The translations under genes were made by a program, and so were the position numbers. The notes under the pieces are model-generated. The model ran no database searches and was not told where the DNA came from. It saw nothing but the letters and a program-made list of their open reading frames with translations. Of a DNA stretch of 64,000 bases, positions 50,216 to 57,430 are shown piece after piece; the stretch's first letter is position 1, and every line of letters starts with the position of its first letter. This DNA is from Nonomuraea typhae (GTDB lineage Bacteria > Actinomycetota > Actinomycetes > Streptosporangiales > Streptosporangiaceae). The stretch is from the NCBI RefSeq assembly GCF_009760925.1, contig NZ_VRLV01000004.1, positions 498,308 to 562,307 on the forward strand, in the 5' to 3' direction.

Positions 50216-51235
50216 ATGGCCGCCCCGCGCGTGTCGGTGATCGTGCCGAACTACAACTACGCCGCCTCGCTCGAGGTGTGCCTGCGCGCGATCCAGGCGC
50301 AGACCTACCCGGATCTGGAGGTGCTGGTCGTCGACGACGCCAGCACCGACGACTCGGTGGCGGTCGCCGAGGCGCTCGGCGTCAGGGTGCTCGCCCTGCC
50401 CCGCAACGGCGGCTGCGGCCGGGCCCGCAACGTCGGCGCGGCGCACACCGGCGGCGACATCCTGTTCTACGTCGACTCCGACCTGGCGATGGCGCCGGAC
50501 GCGGTGGCCCGCGCCGTCGCCGTCCTGCGAGCCGAACCCGGCCTGGGCGCGGTGTGCGGGCTGGAGGATCCCGAGCCGCTGCTGCACGACACGCTCGTGG
50601 CCCAGTACCGGGGCCTGCAGTACCACTACTGGTCGGCCAGCGGCGAAGGCGACGTGACCGTGTTGTTCCCGGCGATGCTCGCCATCCCGCGCGCGGTCTA
50701 CGACGAGGTCGGCCCGTTCAACGAAGGGCTCATGCAGACCGAGGAGGTCGACTACGCCTACCGGCTGTCGCGCCGGCACCGGATCCGGCTGACCGGCGCG
50801 GTCCGCGGCCGCCACGACCACGACCACGCCCTGGGGCCGTTGCTGCGCAAGCTCTTCCACCGGGCCCGGCTGCGGGTGCCGTTGTACGCGAAGGCCCGGG
50901 AGTTCGCGACGGGCTTCGAGACGGCCGCGCGCGCCTGGTCCAGCCTGGCCGCGCTCGCCGTGCTCCCGTCGCTGGCCCTGACGCCGCTGCTCGGCCCGCT
51001 GTGGCTGGCCGCGCCGGGCGCGTTGTTCGCCGCCTCGCTCGCCGGTGACCGCGGCATGTACGGATTCGTCCGGCGCCGGCGGGGGGTGGCGTTCCTGGGG
51101 TACTTCGCCGCCGTGCACTTCCTGGTCAACGTGACGATCTCCGCCGGCGTCTGCGCCGGAGCCGCGCAGTGGGCGGTCTCCCGGCCGTTCCGCCGCCTGT
51201 ACGACGGCACGTTCCCCCGGGAGTCCACGGCATGA
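50216..51235 (+). CDS. GT2 glycosyltransferase, membrane-anchored (paralogue 3)
   Basis: A 339-residue GT2 closely similar to the preceding one: VSVIVPNYNYAASLEVCLRA, VDDASTDDSVAVAEALG, FYVDSDLAMAPDAV, TEEVDYAYRLSRR, and the C-terminal FVRRRRGVAFLGYFAAVHFL, FRRLYDGT. It shares with it the YNYA and STDDSVAVAE segments. The stop overlaps the phosphatase-like gene (ATGA). Confidence 0.83.
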   Translation: MAAPRVSVIVPNYNYAASLEVCLRAIQAQTYPDLEVLVVDDASTDDSVAVAEALGVRVLALPRNGGCGRARNVGAAHTGGDILFYVDSDLAMAPDAVARAVAVLRAEPGLGAVCGLEDPEPLLHDTLVAQYRGLQYHYWSASGEGDVTVLFPAMLAIPRAVYDEVGPFNEGLMQTEEVDYAYRLSRRHRIRLTGAVRGRHDHDHALGPLLRKLFHRARLRVPLYAKAREFATGFETAARAWSSLAALAVLPSLALTPLLGPLWLAAPGALFAASLAGDRGMYGFVRRRRGVAFLGYFAAVHFLVNVTISAGVCAGAAQWAVSRPFRRLYDGTFPRESTA

Positions 51236-52341
51236 CGAGCACCGCGGAGACTGTCGGGGTGACCGTTCCCCCTCCGAAGGACCGGACCTGGCGGCGCCCC
51301 CTGCGTGTCGTGCTCATCGGCGCCCCCGCCCTGTGGCTGGTGTTCGTGCTCGCCCACCTCCTCGTCAGCGGGCGGGTCTGGTGGTGGCGCCCGGCGGACC
51401 TGCTGCCCCCTTTCCTCTTCCCGGCCGTGCCGATCCTGCTGACGCTGGCGGCCTGGCCGTGCCGGAGGTCCCGGCGGCCCGCGGCCGTGCTGTCGCTCGC
51501 CGGCCTCGCCGCCGGGCTGAGCCTGGCCGGGCTCAACGTGGGCGCGCCGCTGACCGCCGCCCCGCCCGCCCCGGCCGGCGCCCTGCGGGTGGTGTCGTGG
51601 AACACCCAGTACTGGCACGAACCCGGCCTGGCCGCCGACTTCTACGCCCTGCTCACCCGGCAACGGGCCGACGTCTACCTGCTGCAGGAATACCTCCGCT
51701 ACCCGGGCGACTCGCCCCTGCGCATCGACGAACTGGCCGAGCTGCGCGCCCGGCTGCCCGGCTACCACATCGCCGTCGCCGGTGAGCTCATCACGCTCTC
51801 CCGCTACCCGATCACCGCCCGGTACGGCCTCGACGCGCCCGGCGCGGACCCGCCGCCCGGCGCCGCCTTCCCCGAGTTCTGGCGGTACAAGACGCTGCGC
51901 ACCGACCTCCGGGTGGGCGATCGGGTGCTGTCGGTCTACAACGTGCACCTGCCGACCCCGCTGTGGATCGGCGGCGGCGGGCCGCTCAGCGCCGCCTTCT
52001 GGGACACGATCAGGAACCTGCACGAAGAACGCGGGCCCCAGCTCGCCGCGCTGAACCGGGACCTGGCGGCCAACGGCAACGCGAAGCTCGTCGCCGGCGA
52101 CATGAACACCACGCCGGCGATGGGGGAGCGGCACGCGTTCGCCGGCGGGCTGCGCGACGCGGCCGACGCGGGAGACACGCCCTACCCGGCCACCTGGCCG
52201 GTCAACGGGGTGTACTTCCCCACCTGGTGGCGGCTCGACTGGGCGCTGGTCTCGCCCGAGGTGACGACGCACCGGTACGAGCTGCGCGATCCCGCCGGCC
52301 AGTCCGACCACAGGCTCCAGTATCTGGTGGTGTCCCTATGA
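51232..52341 (+). CDS. Membrane-anchored endonuclease/exonuclease/phosphatase-fold protein
   Basis: A 369-residue protein with three N-terminal TM helices (about residues 25-45, 55-73 and 80-100), then an EEP domain outside the membrane: SWNTQYW, DVYLLQEYLRY, VYNVHLPTP, VAGDMNTTP, RLDWALV and SDHRLQ are all the catalytic and Mg-binding elements. The EEP fold covers nucleases and phosphatases; inside a glycolipid operon a lipid- or sugar-phosphatase role is more plausible than a nuclease. ATGA overlaps link it on both sides. Confidence 0.8.
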   Translation: MTSTAETVGVTVPPPKDRTWRRPLRVVLIGAPALWLVFVLAHLLVSGRVWWWRPADLLPPFLFPAVPILLTLAAWPCRRSRRPAAVLSLAGLAAGLSLAGLNVGAPLTAAPPAPAGALRVVSWNTQYWHEPGLAADFYALLTRQRADVYLLQEYLRYPGDSPLRIDELAELRARLPGYHIAVAGELITLSRYPITARYGLDAPGADPPPGAAFPEFWRYKTLRTDLRVGDRVLSVYNVHLPTPLWIGGGGPLSAAFWDTIRNLHEERGPQLAALNRDLAANGNAKLVAGDMNTTPAMGERHAFAGGLRDAADAGDTPYPATWPVNGVYFPTWWRLDWALVSPEVTTHRYELRDPAGQSDHRLQYLVVSL

Positions 52342-54668
52342 CCCAGCCCACGGCCGACCCCGCTCTGGCCCGGCCCGCGGGCGGTGCTGCCCCGGCCCAG
52401 CCCGTTGTGACCCCGCGTCCCCGGCAGCGGTGGCTCGATGCCCTGCGCGGCCTCGCCGTCCTCGGAGTGGTCTTCGACCATGCCTCTTACCTGGCCTTCC
52501 GCGACGCGTGGACGGGGATGATGCGCTGGTGGCACATCGGCGCCTTCGCCGTCACCCTGATCTTCCTGGTCACCGGCTACGTGATCCCGGCCTCGCTGGG
52601 GCGCGGCGGCAGCCCCGCGCGGTTCTGGGTCAGCCGGGCGTTCCGGCTCTATCCGATGTGGGCGGTCGTGGCCGCGGGCGCGCTGGCCGTCGGCTTCCTC
52701 GGGCTGGCGCCGCTGCCGGTCGAGGTGCGCAGCCAGCCGCTCATGATGCTGCTGGCCAACGGCACCCTGCTGCAGAGCCTGCTGGGCGTGCCCGCGCTCC
52801 TGGTCGTGCTGTGGACGCTCAGCTACCAGGTGGCGTTCTACGCCCTGGCGACCGCGGCCTGGCGGTTCGGCCTGCATCGCCGCTCCGCCGAGATCGCCGT
52901 CGGGCTGTGCGCGCTCGTCGTGGTGGTCACCGCCGCCAAACGGGTGGCCGGGCCGATCGAGCTGCCGCGCACCGGCTGGTTCGTCGCGGTGACGCTGGCG
53001 GTGCTCGGGGTCGCGCTCTGGGCAGCGGTACGGCGGGCCGGCCCGGCCGCGCTCGCCGGCTCCGCCGTACTCGTGGTGGTGATCGTGGGGCTGGCCGCCC
53101 GCGCGCAGCACGCGGACGGGTGGGGGCTGCTCATCCTCGCCATGATGTTCACCGGAGCCGCGCTCTACCAGGCGCGGCAGGGTGAGGCGCGCCGGTGGCG
53201 GGCGGCGGTGGCGGCGGTCGTGCTGCTGGCCGCCGCGGTGGTCACCGGGTGGGGCGGCGGCGAGCTGGCCTACCTGAAGGAGCTGCCCGCGGCCGACGCG
53301 GCCAGGGTGTGGTTCGCCGGGCTGGCGTCGGGGCTGCTGGTGTTCGCCGTCGCGCCGCTGGTGCGCGATCGGCTGATCCCGCGCGGGCTGACGCTGACCG
53401 GAGTCAGCAGCTACTCGGTCTACCTGCTGCAGATGGGCGCGATCCTGCTGCTGATGCCGTGGCTGCGGGCCGCGGGGCGGGCGGACTGGTGGCTCCAGGT
53501 CGTCGCCTTCGCCGGGCTGCTCGCGGTGCTGCTGCCGGTCAGTTACCTGTCGTACCGGCTGATCGAGCTCCCCGGGCAGCGGCTGGGGAAGGCCCTGGTG
53601 CGGCGATTCACGGCCGCGCCCCGGCCGGTCGGGGAACGGCCGCCGGCGGCCCCCGATCCCGGCACGCTCGTGTCGGTGATCATTCCCAACTACGACAAGG
53701 CCAAGACGCTGCGCGCCTGCCTGGAGTCGGTGTACGCGCAGACCCATCAGGAGCTCGAGGTCATCGTCGTGGACGACGCCAGCACCGACGGCTCCCGGGA
53801 GATCGCTGCCGCGTTCCCCTGCCGGCTGCTGGCCTTCGACGTCAACCGGGGCGTCTCGGCGGCGCGCAACGCGGGCGCGGCGGCGGCCACGGGAGAGGTG
53901 CTGTTCTTCGTCGACTCCGACATCGCGCTGGACCCGGGCGCGATCGCCACCGCTCTGCGCATCCTGCGCGAACGGCCCGAGACCGGCGTCGTGCAAGGCA
54001 TCTACGCCGCGCAGCCGCTGTTCGCGGACGGGCCGGTGGAGGTCTACAAGACGCTGTTCGAGCACTTCTGGCGGCGCCGGCGTTCGGGGGTGGCCGACGC
54101 GACGCTGTTCGCGCTCACCGCGGTGCCGCGGCGGGTGTTCGACGAGGTCGGCGGCTTCGACGAGGAGATGCGGGACACGCAGGACATCGAGTTCGGCACC
54201 CGGCTGCCGTCGCGGTACGTGATCTGGATGAGCGACCAGGTGCTGGGCCGCCACGACGACGTGGACCGCTTCTGGCCCTATCTGCGCGAGCACCTGCGCC
54301 GGGCCCGCACCTACGGGGCGCTCGTCGCCCGGCTCCTGCTCGGCCGGAGCCGGCATCCGGAGGCCGGGCGCGCCTCCCGGCGCATCGACGTGGCCGCCGT
54401 CGCGTGCATGGTGAGCTGCGCGCTGGCGGCCCTCCTGCTGCCGCTGGCGGTCTTCAACGGGTGGGCGCTGCTCGGGTCGCTGGCGCTCTTCGCGGTGTTC
54501 GTCGCCATCGACCGGCCGCTGTGGGGGTTCGTCCGGCGGGAGAAAGGCGGGCTTTTCCTCGTGTACTTCGTCGCGATGCACTTCGTGATGCACGCCACCG
54601 AGATGGCCGGGATGCTCGCCGGAGCCGTGCACGCCGTGGCCCGGCCCGCGCGGGGGCGGTCCCGATGA
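52338..54668 (+). CDS. Acyltransferase-3 / GT2 glycosyltransferase fusion
   Basis: A 776-residue two-part enzyme. Residues about 28-420 are an OafA/AT3 membrane acyltransferase: RWLDALRGLAVLGVVFDH, FLVTGYVIP, FWVSRAFRLYPMW, and VSSYSVYLLQMGAILL. From about residue 443 a complete GT2 domain follows: VSVIIPNYDKAKTLRACLES, VDDASTDGSREIA, FFVDSDIALDPGAI, with TM helices and FVRREKGGLFLVYFVAMHFV at the end, the same module as paralogues 1-3. The order suggests that one protein both transfers a sugar and acylates it on the other membrane face. Its ends overlap the neighbours by 4 bp. Confidence 0.85.
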   Translation: MTQPTADPALARPAGGAAPAQPVVTPRPRQRWLDALRGLAVLGVVFDHASYLAFRDAWTGMMRWWHIGAFAVTLIFLVTGYVIPASLGRGGSPARFWVSRAFRLYPMWAVVAAGALAVGFLGLAPLPVEVRSQPLMMLLANGTLLQSLLGVPALLVVLWTLSYQVAFYALATAAWRFGLHRRSAEIAVGLCALVVVVTAAKRVAGPIELPRTGWFVAVTLAVLGVALWAAVRRAGPAALAGSAVLVVVIVGLAARAQHADGWGLLILAMMFTGAALYQARQGEARRWRAAVAAVVLLAAAVVTGWGGGELAYLKELPAADAARVWFAGLASGLLVFAVAPLVRDRLIPRGLTLTGVSSYSVYLLQMGAILLLMPWLRAAGRADWWLQVVAFAGLLAVLLPVSYLSYRLIELPGQRLGKALVRRFTAAPRPVGERPPAAPDPGTLVSVIIPNYDKAKTLRACLESVYAQTHQELEVIVVDDASTDGSREIAAAFPCRLLAFDVNRGVSAARNAGAAAATGEVLFFVDSDIALDPGAIATALRILRERPETGVVQGIYAAQPLFADGPVEVYKTLFEHFWRRRRSGVADATLFALTAVPRRVFDEVGGFDEEMRDTQDIEFGTRLPSRYVIWMSDQVLGRHDDVDRFWPYLREHLRRARTYGALVARLLLGRSRHPEAGRASRRIDVAAVACMVSCALAALLLPLAVFNGWALLGSLALFAVFVAIDRPLWGFVRREKGGLFLVYFVAMHFVMHATEMAGMLAGAVHAVARPARGRSR

Positions 54669-55657
54669 CGACGAGCCGCCGGCGCTGGGTCCGGGTGCTC
54701 GACCGGGTGCTCGTGGCGGTGTTCGTGGCCGCCCTCGGCGTCGGCCTGATGATCATGTGGAGGGACCAGGACTGGTCGTCCGTCGGCCGCCTGGCCGCGC
54801 GGCTGGGCGCCGGCGAGATCGTGCTCACGTTCGGGGCGGCCTTCCTCATCAACTCCGCCGGGCTGCTCCTCGGGCTGGTGTCGTGGCGGGCGCTGTTCAC
54901 CGACCTCGGCGCGCCGGTGGACGGGTGGACGGCTTCGCGCCTGTTCTTCGTCGGGTTCCTCACGAAGTTCGTGCCCGGGCGGTTCGTCGCGCTGCCGGTG
55001 CTGGTGCGCATGGGCCGGGCGATCGACGTCGGACCGCTCCGGCTGGCCTCGGTGTTCCTGCTGAGCTGGGCCATCGTCGCGCTGACCGGGCTGACGATCG
55101 GCCTGGCGGCCGGGCCCGCGGTCGCCGGGCTGGGCACGGGCTGGCTGCTGGCCGCGTCGCTGCCGACCTTCGCCCTCCTGGTACGGCCCAGCCTGCTCAA
55201 CCTGTGCCTCAGGACGGCCGCCCGGGTGCTGCGCCGCCCGGCGCCGCCGGTCTCGGCGTCGGACGCGGGCCTGCGCAAGGCGATCCTGACCCAGTCCCTG
55301 TCCTGGGTGGTCTCCGGGCACCACCTCTGGCTGCTGGCCGTGGCCGCGGGCGCGCCGCCGTGGCGGGCGTACCTGGTGTGCATCGCCGGGTTCGCGGTGG
55401 CCACCACCGCCGGGATCCTGGTCATGGTCGCCCCGGACGGGATCGGGGTGCGGGAGGCGGTGCTCGTGGCAGGTCTGGCCACCGTGATGCCGCTGCCGCT
55501 GGCCGGGACCGTCGTCCTGGCCAGCCGGGTGGTCAGCGCGCTGAGTGGCGCCCTCGTGGGCGCGGCCGGGCTGGCCCTGGCCCAGCACATGCACCGGCGC
55601 AGGCACAAGGAGAGCGCGCCCGGCGACGCCGGCAGTGTGGCGGCCACTCCGGGTTGA
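54665..55657 (+). CDS. Flippase-like membrane protein (LPG-synthase TM / UPF0104 family)
   Basis: A 330-residue protein with about eight TM helices of the lysylphosphatidylglycerol-synthase transmembrane family, lacking the acyl-transfer domain. Landmarks: SRLFFVGFLTKFVPGRFVAL, LRKAILTQSLSWVVSG, and VMVAPDGIGVREAVLVAGL. Such stand-alone members are proposed lipid or lipid-linked-sugar flippases, which fits the end of a glycolipid operon. Its last 11 codons lie in a 31-bp tandem duplication that continues past the stop. Confidence 0.78.
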   Translation: MTTSRRRWVRVLDRVLVAVFVAALGVGLMIMWRDQDWSSVGRLAARLGAGEIVLTFGAAFLINSAGLLLGLVSWRALFTDLGAPVDGWTASRLFFVGFLTKFVPGRFVALPVLVRMGRAIDVGPLRLASVFLLSWAIVALTGLTIGLAAGPAVAGLGTGWLLAASLPTFALLVRPSLLNLCLRTAARVLRRPAPPVSASDAGLRKAILTQSLSWVVSGHHLWLLAVAAGAPPWRAYLVCIAGFAVATTAGILVMVAPDGIGVREAVLVAGLATVMPLPLAGTVVLASRVVSALSGALVGAAGLALAQHMHRRRHKESAPGDAGSVAATPG

Positions 55658-55705
55658 CGCCGGCGGTGTGGCGGCTACTCCGGGTGGCGGCGGCTACTCC
55701 CGGTT
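55625..55705. repeat. 31-bp tandem duplication across a gene end
   Basis: Unit 1 (55625-55655) and unit 2 (55656-55686) start GACGCCGGC and share GTGTGGCGG and ACTCCGGGT; a third partial copy runs to about 55705. It fills the 36-bp gap between the flippase-like gene and the convergent SARP gene, and reaches into both. Confidence 0.65.
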
Positions 55706-57226
55706 GATGCCGGTGGCGTACTCGTCCAGCACGTTCAGCCGTTCCTGCTCGGCCAGCTTGACCAGCAGCTCGACCAGTTCCGGAGTGGCCCGCGAGACCC
55801 CCAGCTCGGCCGCCACCCGCAACGCCAGCGGCGAACCGGCCCCCCGGTGCGCGAGCGCGGCGGCGGCCACCGACTCCTGGCCCGGCAGCGGCCCGACCAG
55901 CTGGCGCACCAGCGCCACGGCGTCGGCGTCGGGCAGCGGGCCGATGACCAGCCGGTGCACGCCGTGCACGGCCACCATCCCGGCCAGGCTGTCCCGGCTG
56001 GTCACCAGCACCGCGCAGTTGCGGGTCCCGGGCAGCAGCAGCCGCACCTGCTCGCTGGAGGCGGCGTCGTCCAGCACGATCAGCATGCGGCGCCCGGCCA
56101 CCTCGCTGCGGTAGCGGGCGGCCCGCTCGTCCACGTCCGGCGGGACGCTCGCGGCGGGCACGTTCAGCGCGCTCAGCAGTCTGGCCAGCGCGTCGGCGGT
56201 GGTCATCGGCCGCTCGGCGGAGAAGCCGCGCAGGTTCAGGTACAACTGCCCGTCCGGGAACCGGTCGGCGTTGCGGTGCGCCCACTCGACGGCCAGCGCG
56301 GTCTTGCCCGCCCCGGCGGCGCCCGCGAGCACCACGATCGGGACCTCGGCCGGGCTGCTCGCGGCTACCCCGGCCAGCAGCGCGTCCAGCCGCTCCAGCT
56401 CGCCCGCGCGGCCCGTGAACGCGCGGACCCCGGCGGGCAGCTGCGCCGGCCTGGCCCGCGCCGCCGGGGCCGCCGGCACGGTCCGCTCGCCGCGCAGGAT
56501 CGCCTGGTGCACCGCCTGCAGTTCCATCCCCGGATCGGCCCCGAGCTCCTGGGCCAGGCGGCGGCGCATCGCCGCGTAGTACACCAGCGCCTCCGCCGCC
56601 CGGCCGGTGGCCGACAGCGCCCGCATCAGCACCGCCACGAGCGGCTCGGCCAGCGGGTACTCGGTCAGCTCCGGCACCAGTGCCCCGACCACGGCCGCCG
56701 CCTCACCAGCGGCCAGCGCCGACCGCGCCCAGGCGATGACCGCGGCCAGCCGCTGCTGCCGCCAGACCTGGCGCGTGGTCTCCACCCACGACCCGGACAA
56801 CCCGGCCAGCGGCTCGCCGCGCCACAGGTCGAGGGCCTCGCGCAGCACCATCACCTGCTCCGAGGCGGGCAGGCCGGTACGGCCGGCCTGCCGTACCAGC
56901 TGGTGGAAACGGTGGACGTCGATCTGGTGCGCGGGCATGTCCAGGACGTAGCCGCCCGCGCGGCGCGACAGCCGTACCGTGGCGCCCTCGGCGGGCTGGG
57001 CCTGCTCCAGCACCCTGCGGATGCGGGTGACGTGGGTGTGCAGGAGCCGGGTCGTGCGCTTGGCGGGCGCCGGTCCGGCCACCCGGTCCATCAGGGACTC
57101 CGCCGACACCAGGCGGCCCGCGTCCACGGCCAGCACGGCCAGCAGCACCTGTTGCTGGGGGCGCCCGGACGCGAGCACCCGCCCGTTCGCGTGCAACTCG
57201 ACAGGTCCGAGTAGCCGCAGCTCCAT
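55694..57226 (-). CDS. SARP/BTAD-type regulator with NB-ARC ATPase
   Basis: A 510-residue AfsR-like regulator. Residues 1-95 are an OmpR-like winged HTH (MELRLLGPVELHANGR, LMDRVAGP, RLLHTHVTRIRRVLEQ), 100-245 the BTAD helical domain (IDVHRFHQLVRQAG, ELGADPGMELQAVHQAILRGE in pieces ELGADPGMELQ and HQAILRGE), and about 265-500 an NB-ARC module with Walker A GAAGAGKTALAVEW and MLIVLDDAASSEQVRLLLPG. The TPR tail of AfsR is missing, so it resembles the shorter class. The ATG at 57226 has GAGGAGG upstream. It is divergent from the LAL regulator. Confidence 0.87.
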   Translation of the reverse strand: MELRLLGPVELHANGRVLASGRPQQQVLLAVLAVDAGRLVSAESLMDRVAGPAPAKRTTRLLHTHVTRIRRVLEQAQPAEGATVRLSRRAGGYVLDMPAHQIDVHRFHQLVRQAGRTGLPASEQVMVLREALDLWRGEPLAGLSGSWVETTRQVWRQQRLAAVIAWARSALAAGEAAAVVGALVPELTEYPLAEPLVAVLMRALSATGRAAEALVYYAAMRRRLAQELGADPGMELQAVHQAILRGERTVPAAPAARARPAQLPAGVRAFTGRAGELERLDALLAGVAASSPAEVPIVVLAGAAGAGKTALAVEWAHRNADRFPDGQLYLNLRGFSAERPMTTADALARLLSALNVPAASVPPDVDERAARYRSEVAGRRMLIVLDDAASSEQVRLLLPGTRNCAVLVTSRDSLAGMVAVHGVHRLVIGPLPDADAVALVRQLVGPLPGQESVAAAALAHRGAGSPLALRVAAELGVSRATPELVELLVKLAEQERLNVLDEYATGINRE

Positions 57227-57353
57227 GGACACCTCCTCAACACCGGTGAAAACGTGGTGGAGCAGCTACCCGGAGACCGTGGGCGGGACAGAAGGGGCAT
57301 CCGCCTCGGCTCATTGCGCATCCGCATTGTCAGAGGGCCTGGATCTTGCGAAT

Positions 57354-57378
57354 AGAGTAGATCCGACTACTCTTGACA
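57354..57378 (+). promoter_or_regulatory. Promoter/operator element shared with the LuxR paralogue at 24.6 kb
   Basis: AGAGTAG-ATCC-GACTACTCTTGACA: inverted repeat GAGTAG-N6-CTACTC abutting TTGACA. The 14-base right part is identical to that upstream of the 22100-24637 gene, in the same orientation to the coding sequence. Since TTGACA ends 13 bp before the first in-frame GTG (57392), the later GTG at 57431 is supported as the real start. Confidence 0.6.
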
Positions 57379-57430
57379 CTGATCGCGAAATGTGAGACAG
57401 GCCCACGTCTGGCAAGGGCAGGATCCGCGG

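Noticed and set aside
57392..57430. GTG at 57392 as start of LAL paralogue B
   Set aside because: It lies only 13 bp after the TTGACA element shared with paralogue A, while GTG at 57431 aligns with the paralogue's start.
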